Assembly (NCBI RefSeq): GCF_001584185.1
Contig: NZ_CP013234.1
Span: 3,782,001 to 3,846,000, forward strand
DNA: 64,000 bases
From: Collimonas pratensis
GTDB taxonomy: Bacteria; Pseudomonadota; Gammaproteobacteria; Burkholderiales; Burkholderiaceae_D
Direction of reading: 5' to 3'
The translations under genes were made by a program, and so were the position numbers. Within the stretch, counting starts at the first letter, position 1; every line of letters starts with the position of its first letter. Below the pieces are notes generated by a model, which made no database searches, was not told the origin of the DNA, and worked only from the letters and a program-made list of their open reading frames with translations. Shown piece after piece: positions 54,571 to 63,188 of the stretch.

Positions 54571-55470
54571 TCAGGCGCCGCCAAAACGGGCTTCCGGCAA
54601 GCCGCGCACATCCGCCACATGATGGCGGAACAAACCGCCGGCCGCAGGTTCAGCCAGCAAGGCTTCAGGAGACAGCGATTCACGCGCGCTGCTGATATAT
54701 AAATCATTCAGGTCCGCACCGCCGAACGCCACGCAGCTGGGTTGCGCCACCGGCACCTTGAGCAGGCGCTCGATGCTGCCGTCCGGCGCCAGGCGCAGCA
54801 CGCGATGACCGCCCCATTGGGCATTCCACAGATAACCCTGGCTGTCGACGGCAGAACCGTCCGGCTCGCCCGGCTGCGCCGACAAGTCGGCAAACAGACG
54901 CTGCCCGCTGATAGTGCCGGCCTCGGTATCGTAGTCGCAGCAGTGAATCTTCTTGCTCAGCGAATCGCAGTAATACATGGTGTGGCCGTCCGGACTGAAG
55001 CAGATGCTGTTGCTGATCGCCACCGGCGGCAGCGCCAGGCGTTCCAGCGTCAGGTCGGCGTTGAGCCGGTAGAAGCCGGCGCAGGCGGCCATGTCGGCGG
55101 CGTCGTTCTTGGTGCCAAAGACGAAACGGCCGAAACGGTCGCAGCGGCCGTCGTTGACCCGGGTATGCGGCAGTTCCGCCTCGACCGCGCAGATCGGCGT
55201 TACCGACTGCTCGGAAAAATGGAACCAGGCCAGCTGCGAAGCCAGCCCCAGCAGCAGCCTGTCGTCGTCTGCGGTCAGGGCAAAAGTCGCCAGCCGCTCC
55301 GGCATGGGCCAGCTCTGGCTGACGCCGGTGGCCGGCGCCAGGCTCCACAATCTGGCGCCAAGAATGTCGGTCCACAGCAAGCGCTGCGTGCGCTGGCACC
55401 ACAGCACGCCCTCTCCCAGCTGATGTTTGCCGTCGAATACCAGGCTTGCGGTGGCCGCTGCAGTTGTCAT
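54571..55470 (-). CDS. SMP-30/gluconolactonase-family sugar lactonase
   Basis: A 299-residue six-bladed beta-propeller that should hydrolyse a sugar-derived lactone to its acid. The metal-binding residues of the family are in place: Glu20 (QLGEGVLW), Asn106 (TRVNDGRCDRFGRFVFGT), Asn154 (AISNSICFSPDG) and Asp204 (GEPDGSAVDSQGYLW). No signal peptide, so cytoplasmic. It lies downstream of a porin gene on the same strand, with a terminator between. With the SDR dehydrogenase, keto-deoxy-acid protein and semialdehyde dehydrogenase at 60.7-64 kb it fits a non-phosphorylative pentose pathway, perhaps as L-arabinolactonase (inference). Confidence 0.85.
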   Translation of the reverse strand: MTTAAATASLVFDGKHQLGEGVLWCQRTQRLLWTDILGARLWSLAPATGVSQSWPMPERLATFALTADDDRLLLGLASQLAWFHFSEQSVTPICAVEAELPHTRVNDGRCDRFGRFVFGTKNDAADMAACAGFYRLNADLTLERLALPPVAISNSICFSPDGHTMYYCDSLSKKIHCCDYDTEAGTISGQRLFADLSAQPGEPDGSAVDSQGYLWNAQWGGHRVLRLAPDGSIERLLKVPVAQPSCVAFGGADLNDLYISSARESLSPEALLAEPAAGGLFRHHVADVRGLPEARFGGA

Positions 55471-55482
55471 TACAGATCCTTG

Positions 55483-55518
55483 AAAAAAATAATAACGAGG
55501 CCTCGCAGCCTCGTTATT
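55483..55518 (-). terminator. Intrinsic terminator after the porin gene
   Basis: On the minus strand AATAACGAGG and CCTCGTTATT pair perfectly (10 bp, 8-nt loop) and are followed by a run of T (plus-strand A-run 55483-55489). It lies 29 bp after the porin stop and just before the lactonase start, so the lactonase depends on read-through or its own promoter. Confidence 0.9.
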
Positions 55519-55546
55519 GCATTACCCATCAGTTTAAAGCAAAAAA

Positions 55547-56641
55547 TCAGAACGAATGGCTGATACCGGCATAACCGGCGTTTTGCGCATGGCCTGGCAA
55601 TGGGCTATCGAACTCTGTGCCGAAATCGGCATTACCCTTGTTGCGTACCGTACCAACATCCACGTACAACAAAGTCCGTTTCGACAGGTTGTAATTGGCG
55701 CCGACCATGAACAGGCTGGCACTTCCTGCATCGTGATTGAGCTTGGCATGGTAAGCAGCGCCGATCAGGGTCAATGCCGGTGTCACCGCGTAGTTGGCGC
55801 CGATCCAATAATGATTGATCTTGTCCGGATCGGTAGCCGCGGCGGTATCCGGGGCTGAGACATTCTCGTAGCCGGCGAACAGTTTCAATTTATCCACGGT
55901 GTAGGTGCCGCCCACAATCAGATCCTTGGATGCGGTATAGACATCGGTATACCGGCCATTAGCGTCGCGGATAACGTCGTAGATCGCACGCAGCTCAAAG
56001 CCGCCGGTGGCGTATACCAAAGATATGCCGTCGCTGCGGCCATTCTTGGTGGAACCGGCTTTTTCGCCCAAACTGGTTTGCATGGTGGCGTTAAAGCCGC
56101 CCCATGTTGGCGTCTGGTATTCGATGACGTTGTTGGCGCCCGGCCAGTTGCGGCCCTTGACCAAATTCTGCGTACTCATGAATTGCTGACCTGTAGGATC
56201 GAGATTCCAGACGTCATTGACGATGAACAGGTTTTTGCCGAACTTGATCGAGCCGGCACTGCCGTTCAGGCCGACATACGAACGGCGATTGAACAAGGCG
56301 CTGCCGTTGGTGGTGCCCTTGGTGGCGTCGAAGCCGGATTCCAGCAGGAAGAAGGCGCCCAGGCCGCCGCCCAGGTCTTCCGTGCCCTTGAAGCCGATCA
56401 TGCTGGTGCCCCACTGATTGCCGGATGCCGCCAATTTGCTACCGGTCTGGCCGGTTGGGTTGCCGTTGGCGTCTTTCAGCGCAACATTGGTTTGATAATC
56501 GACGCCGGCATCGACCCGGCCATAGATGGTGACATTGGTCTGCGCCTGCGCCGACGCAGCGGCCAGGGCCAGCAGGCCGAAGGCCGCGCTGGCCGCCAGC
56601 GCCTTGAGAGGTGTGCCCGGGATATTAGTGAAAAGCATCAT
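55547..56641 (-). CDS. General porin (trimeric, Burkholderiales OmpC-like type)
   Basis: A 364-residue outer-membrane barrel precursor. The signal peptide runs to about residue 33 (LLALAAASAQAQ), followed by TNVTIYGRVDAGVDYQTN, the standard start of this porin family. The middle has SRFGFKGTEDLGGG-like sequence (SMIGFKGTEDLGGGLGAFFL), FNRRSYVGLNGSAGSIKFGK, and the protein ends HAQNAGYAGISHSF with the terminal Phe needed for assembly. AGGAG precedes two consecutive ATG codons (56641 and 56638). It is divergent from a LysR regulator, with a palindromic box in between, so it may be induced by the substrate of the local catabolic genes. Confidence 0.92.
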   Translation of the reverse strand: MMLFTNIPGTPLKALAASAAFGLLALAAASAQAQTNVTIYGRVDAGVDYQTNVALKDANGNPTGQTGSKLAASGNQWGTSMIGFKGTEDLGGGLGAFFLLESGFDATKGTTNGSALFNRRSYVGLNGSAGSIKFGKNLFIVNDVWNLDPTGQQFMSTQNLVKGRNWPGANNVIEYQTPTWGGFNATMQTSLGEKAGSTKNGRSDGISLVYATGGFELRAIYDVIRDANGRYTDVYTASKDLIVGGTYTVDKLKLFAGYENVSAPDTAAATDPDKINHYWIGANYAVTPALTLIGAAYHAKLNHDAGSASLFMVGANYNLSKRTLLYVDVGTVRNKGNADFGTEFDSPLPGHAQNAGYAGISHSF

Positions 56642-56744
56642 GCGTCTCCTTGGATTTATTTTGTTTTATATGGGCCTGAAGATCAGGCTGGCCCCCATAG
56701 TAAGGATTCGATTGATATCCATCCAATGAATTTTTGCGCCACAT

Positions 56745-56764
56745 TGATACTATGTTTGGTATCA
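56745..56764. promoter_or_regulatory. LysR-type palindromic box between porin and regulator genes
   Basis: TGATAC (56745-56750) and GTATCA (56759-56764) form an inverted repeat with an 8-bp spacer; the core ATAC-N8-GTAT has the size of LysR-type recognition sites. It lies 68 bp before the regulator ATG and about 104 bp before the porin start on the other strand. Binding by the adjacent LysR protein is inferred. Confidence 0.5.
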
Positions 56765-56831
56765 TTTTGAACGCTGCCTAGTGGAAATATTGGTCCGGTG
56801 GCATACAAAAAAACCAACTAAAGAGACGACC

Positions 56832-57773
56832 ATGTCCACCAACGACACCAACTGGTTTCTGCGCGCCCGCCTGAAAACCCGCCAGCTGCTCCTGCTGATC
56901 GCGCTCGACGAGGAACGCAATATCCACCGCGCCGCCGAAGCGCTTAACATGACCCAGCCGGCCGCTTCCAAGCAGCTCAAGGATCTGGAAGACATGCTGG
57001 ATGTGCTGTTGTTCGAGCGGCTGCCGCGCGGCATGCGGCCGACCATCTACGGCGAAGCCATGATCCGCCATTCACGCATGGCGCTGACCAGCCTGTCGCA
57101 TGCGCATGACGACATCACCGCGCTAAAGTCCGGTCTGTCGGGGCAGGTGAATGTCGGCGCCATCCTGTCGCCCGGCATGGTGTTGCTGCCGCCGGCGATT
57201 GCGCGCCTGAAGCAGCAGGCGCCGATGCTGCGCATCGGCGTCGAAGTCGAGAGCAGCAACATCCTGCTGGAGCGCTTGCAGCGCGGTTCGCTGGACTTCC
57301 TGGTGGCGCGCATCATGGACCAGGATGACAACCGCAACCTGGAATATGAAGAACTGTCGGACGAACCGGTATGCGCAGTGGCGCGGGTCGACCACCCGCT
57401 GCGTCATGTCTCCAACCTGCAGCTGAAAGATATCGCCGACAGCGGCTGGATCCTGCCGCCGAAGGGCAGCATCCTGCGGCACCGGGTCGAGATGATGTTC
57501 CACAAGGAGGGTCTGGCGCCGCCGGCCAATGTGGTCGACACCACGGCGATCCTGGTGATCAGCAGCCTGCTGCAGCAGACCGATTTCCTGCATGTGATGC
57601 CGGCCGAAGTGGCGCGCTTTTATGTACAGGTCAATGTGCTGGCGATCCTGCCGATCGAACTGCCGTGCAAGATGGACGGCTTCGGCATCATCACCCGGCG
57701 CCTGCAAATCCTGTCGCCGGGCGCGACCATCCTGCAGCAAACAATACGCGACGTCGCTGCGCAGATTTACTGA
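56832..57773 (+). CDS. LysR-family transcriptional regulator
   Basis: A 313-residue regulator with an N-terminal winged helix (RQLLLLIALDEERNIHRAAE, TQPAASKQLKDLEDMLDVLL, FERLPRGMRPTIYGEAM) and a C-terminal effector domain starting near GQVNVGAILSPGMVLLPPAI. The sequence resembles the GbpR-like branch that controls sugar and sugar-acid uptake genes in proteobacteria. The ATG at 56832 is chosen because GAGAC lies upstream and the family N-terminus begins there; the frame is open 17 codons earlier. It is divergent from the porin and convergent with the SHMT-like gene. The effector is unknown; a pentose or its acid is a reasonable guess. Confidence 0.88.
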   Translation: MSTNDTNWFLRARLKTRQLLLLIALDEERNIHRAAEALNMTQPAASKQLKDLEDMLDVLLFERLPRGMRPTIYGEAMIRHSRMALTSLSHAHDDITALKSGLSGQVNVGAILSPGMVLLPPAIARLKQQAPMLRIGVEVESSNILLERLQRGSLDFLVARIMDQDDNRNLEYEELSDEPVCAVARVDHPLRHVSNLQLKDIADSGWILPPKGSILRHRVEMMFHKEGLAPPANVVDTTAILVISSLLQQTDFLHVMPAEVARFYVQVNVLAILPIELPCKMDGFGIITRRLQILSPGATILQQTIRDVAAQIY

Positions 57774-57792
57774 GGGCCGTCAGGAAATAGGA

Positions 57793-59169
57793 CTACGCCG
57801 CAGGCGGCAAGCCGTTCTCAAAACAGTAATACAGGGTCTGGTACTGGCGCCGGTAGTCGACTACGTCCTGCTGTACCTTCTCCACCGGCTCCTTACGCAA
57901 CAGCACGCGCGCAAAGAATTCGGCGATCTCATCCATCTGCGTTTCCCGCATGCCAAGCCGCGTCACTTCGATGCTGCCGATGCGCAAGCCGCTCGGACGG
58001 TCCCAGTCGCTGGCGGCGTCGCCCGGAATCAGGTTCTTGTTGGTGATCAGGTTGGCGCGCGCCAGCTGGTGCGCCACTTCCAGGCCGCCGCCGAACTGGC
58101 GGACGTCGGCAATCACCTGATGCGTCTGGCTGTAACCGCGGCTGGCGCCGATCACCGGGATGCCGCGTTGCTCCAGCGCCCGCGCCAGCGCCTGCGAATT
58201 GCTGACGATCTGCGCCATATACACCTGGCCGAATTCGATCATCTCCGCCGCCGACACCGCCAGCGCCGCTACCCGATTCACCTGGTGGGTAGCCGCCAGC
58301 ACCGGGAACACTGCCCATGCCAGCCGTTCGGTAATGGCAGGATCGTTCCAGGCCATGATGCCGCTTTGCGGGCCGCTCCAGGTCTTGCCGGCGGAACCGG
58401 TCAGCACTGCCGCGCCTTCGCGCAGCGGATCCTGGAACTGGCCGCCGGCGATCAATCCCAGCTGGTGGGCGCCGTCGAAAAACAGCTTGCCGCCCCAGGG
58501 CGCGATGATCTCGCTGATCTCCTTGGCCGGCAGCGGGAACAGCGTCATCGACATGCCCAGCGTGACCAGCTTCGGCTGGTATTGCTGCGCGGCGCGGCGA
58601 AAAGCATCGAGATCGATTTCCAGTTCCGGGGTAAAAGGGATGTCGATGATATTCAAGCCGCGTACCCCCGCCGGACCGTCGGCGCGGTTGCTGGAGTGGC
58701 CGCCGAAGGGTTGCGGCGCCGTCATCACGGTGTCCCCGGGCTGGGTCAGTGCGGTATACACCGCGAGGTTGCCGATCATGCTGGCGCACAGGCGATGATC
58801 GGCATACTCGGCACGCAGCGCGCGCTTGAGCAGCTCCATGCACAAGGATTCCACTTCATCGATATGGCGGGTGCCGGCGAACCAACGGTTGACTGGCCCG
58901 ATATGCCCTTCCGCCGCGCGCGTGCCTATCTCTGCGGACAGCAAGCTGCGCACGGTAAGACTGGTGGGTGCTTCCGGCGCCAACAGGTTGAGGCATTGCT
59001 GGCCGCGCCAGATCTCATTGCGCTTGACCGCCGCCGACACTTCCTGCGCCATTTCACGCACATTTTTGCAAGCATCGAGTACTTGCGCCGCGCTTCTCAA
59101 GGTAGCGGCATCATGCACCTGGGGCTGCGGTTCCATTGCGGGAAAATGATCTTGCTGTCTGGCGTGCAT
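57793..59169 (-). CDS. Serine hydroxymethyltransferase-like PLP enzyme of unknown substrate
   Basis: A 458-residue fold-type I PLP enzyme related to GlyA but divergent. Equivalents of SHMT motifs are present. GPVNRWFAGTRHIDEVESLC aligns with the substrate-loop region, KLFFDGAHQLGLIAGG aligns with DxAHxxGL (cofactor Asp and His), and TGSAGKTWSGPQSGIMAW carries the PLP lysine Lys262. Folate-site residues differ from normal GlyA, so alternatives such as alpha-methylserine hydroxymethyltransferase or an aldolase acting on beta-hydroxy amino acids are likely. AAGGAG precedes the ATG at 59169; the frame extends upstream but that part is non-coding in character. It is divergent from a MocR regulator whose operator lies in between, so the regulator probably controls this gene. 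Confidence 0.75.
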   Translation of the reverse strand: MHARQQDHFPAMEPQPQVHDAATLRSAAQVLDACKNVREMAQEVSAAVKRNEIWRGQQCLNLLAPEAPTSLTVRSLLSAEIGTRAAEGHIGPVNRWFAGTRHIDEVESLCMELLKRALRAEYADHRLCASMIGNLAVYTALTQPGDTVMTAPQPFGGHSSNRADGPAGVRGLNIIDIPFTPELEIDLDAFRRAAQQYQPKLVTLGMSMTLFPLPAKEISEIIAPWGGKLFFDGAHQLGLIAGGQFQDPLREGAAVLTGSAGKTWSGPQSGIMAWNDPAITERLAWAVFPVLAATHQVNRVAALAVSAAEMIEFGQVYMAQIVSNSQALARALEQRGIPVIGASRGYSQTHQVIADVRQFGGGLEVAHQLARANLITNKNLIPGDAASDWDRPSGLRIGSIEVTRLGMRETQMDEIAEFFARVLLRKEPVEKVQQDVVDYRRQYQTLYYCFENGLPPAA

Positions 59170-59230
59170 GCTGTTCTCCTTGAGGTGCGTCAAGCGGATG
59201 GAACGGCCAAGATATGGCTGCCTGGATGGA

Positions 59231-59261
59231 AATATATCGCTGGCGCCGGCGCTGCCGTCAA
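59231..59261 (-). promoter_or_regulatory. Candidate promoter of the SHMT-like gene
   Basis: On the minus strand TTGACG (plus 59256-59261) and TATATT (plus 59231-59236) are separated by 19 bp, longer than optimal. The -35 box overlaps the first base of the left operator arm at 59261, so a regulator bound there could contact or block polymerase. The leader to the ATG is about 55 nt. Confidence 0.45.
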
Positions 59262-59311
59262 ACACTTGCGCACTTTGTCGTCGAACAGTACGCACAGTGA
59301 GCGCAAGTGTT
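59261..59311. promoter_or_regulatory. Two-arm inverted repeat, likely MocR operator
   Basis: AACACTTGCGC (59261-59271) and GCGCAAGTGTT (59301-59311) are exact 11-bp reverse complements whose centres are 40 bp apart, about four helical turns. They lie between the divergent SHMT-like and MocR genes. MocR regulators are dimers that often bind two separated half-sites. Binding is inferred. Confidence 0.6.
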
Positions 59312-59350
59312 CGATAATCAAGCCATCTCACGCCCGTCATGGAGCGCCGT

Positions 59351-60739
59351 ATGCCGCCGATTGGACTAGATCCCCACTCTCCGCTGCCGCCACAACAGCA
59401 ACTCTGCCGCCTGCTGCAGCAGGCCATACAACAAGGCCAGCTGGCGGCCGGCAGCAAGATGGCATCGATACGGGCACTGGCGGCGCAACTCGGCATCAGC
59501 CGCTACGCGGTGCTGGCGGCGTATGAAGAGCTGGCCGGGATGGGCTTGCTCAATCCGCGCCACGGTTCTGGCTACTACGTGCGGATCAACGCCACGCCGC
59601 CGCGGCAAGCCAGGCCGGCGCACCTGGATCAGGTATTGGATGTCGCGCTGCTGATCCGCGGCCTGGTGGAACCCAACAATTTGCTGAAATGCGGCAGCGG
59701 CGCCCTGCCCAAGGAATGGCTGCAAGGACTGGATTTGCACCGGCATTTGCGCAGCGTCGCGGCGCGCCCCGGCGCCAATGTATATTGCTATGGTTCGGCG
59801 CTGGGTTATGCGCCCTTGCGCGATGTGCTGCAGCAAAGACTGGCGCGACGCGGGATAGACTGCAGCGCCGAGCAGATCCTGCTGACCGCAGGCAGCACCC
59901 ATAGCCTGGAACTGCTGATCCGCTGTTGCTGCGCAACGGGCGATACCGTGCTGGTAGAAGCGCCCGGTTACTACAATCTGTTCAGCCTGCTGCATTTGTC
60001 GGGGATGGCGATGCAGGCCGTACCGCGCCAGGCTGACGGGCCGGATCTGGACGCACTGGAAAGCCTGCTGCGCGGCGGCTTGCGGCCGCGCCTGTTTTTC
60101 ATGCAATCGCTGCTGCACAATCCGACCGGCAGCTCCCTCAGCTGGAGCAAAGCGCACCGGCTGCTGCGGCTGGCAGAGAATTACGACTTCACGATTGTCG
60201 ACGATGATATCTACAGCGATTTCGCCACGGATCAGGCGCCAAGACTAGCCAACCTGGACGGCTTGCAACGGGTGGTCTATCTTTCAGGTTTCAGCAAAAC
60301 CATTTCCTCCGACCTGCGGGTCGGCTATATCGCGGCGGCTGCACCCTTGCTGCAGACCCTGGCCAGGGTCAAGCTGATGATCAGCATCACTACCTCGGAA
60401 TTCATCGAACAGGCGATCTACCAGGTGCTGACGCATGGCCATTACGAGCGCCACCTGACGCAGTTGCGCAAACGCGTTGGAGAAGGCCAGGACAGCATGC
60501 GCCAGCTGCTGTCCACATGCGGCTGGCACACGTTCGCAGCAGCAACGCAAGGCATGTTCATCTGGTGTCGTCATCCGGCCGGCAAGGACTCTCTGCTGCT
60601 GGCGCAGGAAGCGGCGGCGGCCGGCTTCTGGTTCGCACCGGGCAGCGCCTTCGATCCCGATCATCAGCCCAGCGCCTGGCTGCGCTTTAACGTCGCTTAC
60701 GATACGCCGGAATTACGCGCCTGGCTGAGCACAATCTGA
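59351..60739 (+). CDS. MocR-type regulator (GntR helix-turn-helix fused to an aminotransferase-like domain)
   Basis: A 462-residue protein. Residues about 10-75 form a GntR winged helix (LPPQQQLCRLLQQAIQQGQL, GSKMASIRALAAQLGISRYA, LAAYEELAGMGLLNPRHGSG). The rest is a fold-type I aminotransferase-like domain with YGSALGYAPLRDVLQQRLAR, DTVLVEAPGYYN, IVDDDIYSDF and SGFSKTISSDLRVGYIA, in which Lys316 should bind PLP. Such proteins sense PLP or an amino compound. GGAG lies 6 nt before the ATG at 59351; another ATG lies 12 nt upstream. It is divergent from the SHMT-like gene, its likely target, across the inverted repeat at 59261-59311. Confidence 0.88.
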   Translation: MPPIGLDPHSPLPPQQQLCRLLQQAIQQGQLAAGSKMASIRALAAQLGISRYAVLAAYEELAGMGLLNPRHGSGYYVRINATPPRQARPAHLDQVLDVALLIRGLVEPNNLLKCGSGALPKEWLQGLDLHRHLRSVAARPGANVYCYGSALGYAPLRDVLQQRLARRGIDCSAEQILLTAGSTHSLELLIRCCCATGDTVLVEAPGYYNLFSLLHLSGMAMQAVPRQADGPDLDALESLLRGGLRPRLFFMQSLLHNPTGSSLSWSKAHRLLRLAENYDFTIVDDDIYSDFATDQAPRLANLDGLQRVVYLSGFSKTISSDLRVGYIAAAAPLLQTLARVKLMISITTSEFIEQAIYQVLTHGHYERHLTQLRKRVGEGQDSMRQLLSTCGWHTFAAATQGMFIWCRHPAGKDSLLLAQEAAAAGFWFAPGSAFDPDHQPSAWLRFNVAYDTPELRAWLSTI

Positions 60740-60755
60740 CAGCAAGCACCAGCAA

Positions 60756-61547
60756 TCAGGCCCAGCCGGCGTCGACGATGAATTCCTGGGCGGTGCACAT
60801 GGCGCTGTCGTCCGCCGCCAGGAACAGCACCATGCGCGCCAGGTGCCAGGGTTGCAGCTTGCCGGGCAGGCACTGGTTGCGCTTGATGTCTTCCTCGCCG
60901 GCGGCATCCAGCCACAGGGCGACCTGCCGTTCCGTCATCACCCAGCCGGGCGAGACCGTATTGACGCGGATATTGTGCGGCCCGAGGTCGCGTGCCAGTC
61001 CACGCGTCAGCCCCACCACTGCCGCCTTCGCCGTCGTGTACACCGGATAGCCGCCATTGGACAAGTGCCAGCTGATGGAACTGAGATTGATGATCGAACC
61101 GCCGCCCTTTTTTTGCATGCCAGGCGCCACCGCCTGGCAAGTGAAAAACATCGGCCGCTGGTTGATGGCGATGCGGTCGTTCCAGTAGTCGACAGTGACA
61201 TCCTGCCACTGATGGCGCTGGTCGTTGGCGGCGTTGTTGACCAGCACATCGAAATCGCCGAGCTCTTGCGCCATGGCTTGCATGGTGGCCTGCAGGGCAG
61301 CGATATCGCGGATATCGCAATGGCGGAACAAGGGCATATGCCACCCGTCAGCTGCCAGGCGCTGGCACAAGGCTTCGCTGGCTGCGGTTTCAATATCGAC
61401 GAACGCCACCCTTGCACCCTGTTCTGCAAAGGCGCTGACAATCGCTTCTCCGATGCCGCTGCCGCCGCCAGTGATGAATACGCTCTTACCATTCAAGCTG
61501 GGGAAATGCGCCAGCTTATCGCTTCCAACATTCTTTACCGCCGACAT
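60756..61547 (-). CDS. Short-chain dehydrogenase/reductase, probable sugar 1-dehydrogenase
   Basis: A 263-residue Rossmann-fold oxidoreductase. The cofactor motif is FITGGGSGIGEAIV near residue 25, with Asp after VAFVD suggesting NAD preference. The structural NNAAND motif, catalytic Ser (IINLSSISWHL) and YTTAK with Tyr170 and Lys174 are present. The C-terminal VDAGWA closes the fold. AGGAG lies about 5 nt before the ATG at 61547. It is 31 bp downstream of the semialdehyde dehydrogenase gene in the same direction, so it is part of that operon and may oxidise an aldose such as L-arabinose or D-galactose to its lactone. Substrate is inferred. Confidence 0.85.
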   Translation of the reverse strand: MSAVKNVGSDKLAHFPSLNGKSVFITGGGSGIGEAIVSAFAEQGARVAFVDIETAASEALCQRLAADGWHMPLFRHCDIRDIAALQATMQAMAQELGDFDVLVNNAANDQRHQWQDVTVDYWNDRIAINQRPMFFTCQAVAPGMQKKGGGSIINLSSISWHLSNGGYPVYTTAKAAVVGLTRGLARDLGPHNIRVNTVSPGWVMTERQVALWLDAAGEEDIKRNQCLPGKLQPWHLARMVLFLAADDSAMCTAQEFIVDAGWA

Positions 61548-61578
61548 GTCCACTCCTGTGTGATGCGGATAGATCCGC

Positions 61579-63156
61579 TTATTTCTTCAACTGTCCGTTA
61601 ATGCGCTGCCAGATCGCCAGCGGATTGCCATCCTGTATTGCCGCCGGCAACAGCGCCTGCGGCAGGTTCTGGTAGGACACCGGGCGCAGGAAGCGCTGGA
61701 TGGCGGCAGTGCCGACCGACGTGCCGCGGCTGTCCGAGGTGGCCGGGAAAGGGCCGCCATGCACCATCGAATAGGAAACCTCGACACCGGTAGGAAAACC
61801 GTTGGCGAGGATGCGGCCGACCTTGCGTTCCAGCACCGGCAGCAGATTGCGCGCTAGCGCATGATCGCCGTCGCTCATCTGCAGGGTGGCGGTCAGTTGC
61901 CCTTCCAGCCGTTCGGCCACTTCATGCATCTGCGCCACATCCTTGCAAGCGATCAGCAGGGAGGCCGGACCGAACACTTCTTCCGATAACTGTGGATCGC
62001 TCAGGAAATCTTCCGCGCTGGCAGAAAACAGGGCCGGCACGCCCTTGCCGCCGGTCTCGCTGGCGATGCCATGGCTGAGCTGACGTGCATGGCGGTTGCC
62101 CGCCAGGCGGCCGACGCCCTGTTCATAGGCGCGCTGGATACCGGCCGACAGCATGGTACCGGCATGCCGCTGCGCCAGCTGTTCGGCGGCCGTTGCGCTG
62201 AAACGTTCCAGGTCCGGTCCCGCCAGCGCCAGCACTAGCCCTGGATTGGTGCAGAACTGGCCGACCCCGAGCAGCAGCGAATCGACAAAGCCGGCTGCAA
62301 GCGCCTCGGCCTTTTCCGCCAATGCATGCGGCAGCAGGAAAACCGGGTTGATACTGCTCATTTCCGCATACACCGGAATCGGCTGTGGACGTGCGGCAGC
62401 AACTGCCATCAACGCCAGTCCGCCCTGGCGCGAACCGGTAAAGCCGACTGCCTGGATCGCCGGATGGCGCACCAGTTCCGCGCCAAGCTGGTTGCCAACG
62501 CCGGTCAGCAATGAGAACACGCCTTCCGGCAAGCCGGCCTCGGCCACCGCGCGTTGAATCGCCCTGCCCACCAGTTCCGAAGTACCGGGATGGGCCGGAT
62601 GCGCCTTGACCACCACCGGACAGCCGGCCGCCAGCGCCGCCGCGGTATCGCCGCCGGCGACCGAAAACGCCAGGGGAAAATTGCTGGCGCCGAATACCGC
62701 CACCGGCCCCAGGCCGATCATGCGCAAACGCAGATCGACGCGCGGCAATGGCTGGCGTTCCGGCAAGGCGGGATCGATGCGTGCCTCCTGCCATGAACCT
62801 TCGCGCAGTACTTCCGCAAACAATCTGAGCTGGCCGACGGTGCGGCCGCGCTCGCCTTCCAGGCGTGCCCTGGGCAGGCCGCTTTCCTGCATGGCGCGTT
62901 CGATCAACTGGTCACCCAGTTCAATGATGTGGTGTGCGATGCTTTCCAGGAAACGCGCACGGGTTTCCGGATCGGTAGCGCGGTATGGATCGAAAGCAAT
63001 GCGCGCCAGTTCGCAGGCACAATCTATTTCGGCTTTGCCGGCGGTATGGAAAGCGGGCTCGAGATCCTTGCCGGCAGCCGGATCGAACGCAAAAAAATCG
63101 GCGCCCGCGCCTTTAATGCATGAGGCGCCGATCAGCGATTCGCCTGTGATATTCAT
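61579..63156 (-). CDS. Aldehyde dehydrogenase (NADP+), probable alpha-ketoglutaric semialdehyde dehydrogenase
   Basis: Oxidises 2,5-dioxopentanoate (alpha-ketoglutaric semialdehyde) to alpha-ketoglutarate, the last step of non-phosphorylative pentose and hexarate pathways. The 525-residue enzyme has [37 protein letters not shown], the glutamate in [15 protein letters not shown] (Glu265) and the nucleophile Cys302 in [13 protein letters not shown]. The start [20 protein letters not shown] pattern ([12 protein letters not shown]) is typical of KGSADH of this type rather than of general aldehyde dehydrogenases. It is 32 bp downstream of the AraD1-type gene and 31 bp upstream of the SDR gene, forming an operon. 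Confidence 0.92.
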   Translation of the reverse strand: MNITGESLIGASCIKGAGADFFAFDPAAGKDLEPAFHTAGKAEIDCACELARIAFDPYRATDPETRARFLESIAHHIIELGDQLIERAMQESGLPRARLEGERGRTVGQLRLFAEVLREGSWQEARIDPALPERQPLPRVDLRLRMIGLGPVAVFGASNFPLAFSVAGGDTAAALAAGCPVVVKAHPAHPGTSELVGRAIQRAVAEAGLPEGVFSLLTGVGNQLGAELVRHPAIQAVGFTGSRQGGLALMAVAAARPQPIPVYAEMSSINPVFLLPHALAEKAEALAAGFVDSLLLGVGQFCTNPGLVLALAGPDLERFSATAAEQLAQRHAGTMLSAGIQRAYEQGVGRLAGNRHARQLSHGIASETGGKGVPALFSASAEDFLSDPQLSEEVFGPASLLIACKDVAQMHEVAERLEGQLTATLQMSDGDHALARNLLPVLERKVGRILANGFPTGVEVSYSMVHGGPFPATSDSRGTSVGTAAIQRFLRPVSYQNLPQALLPAAIQDGNPLAIWQRINGQLKK

Positions 63157-63188
63157 GATGTTCCCGGAATGTGAATGTAGTCGATAAC

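Noticed and set aside
57622..59526. Plus-strand frame of 634 codons opposite the SHMT-like gene
   Set aside because: Overlaps the end of the LysR gene and lies antisense to a protein with PLP-enzyme motifs; no family resemblance.
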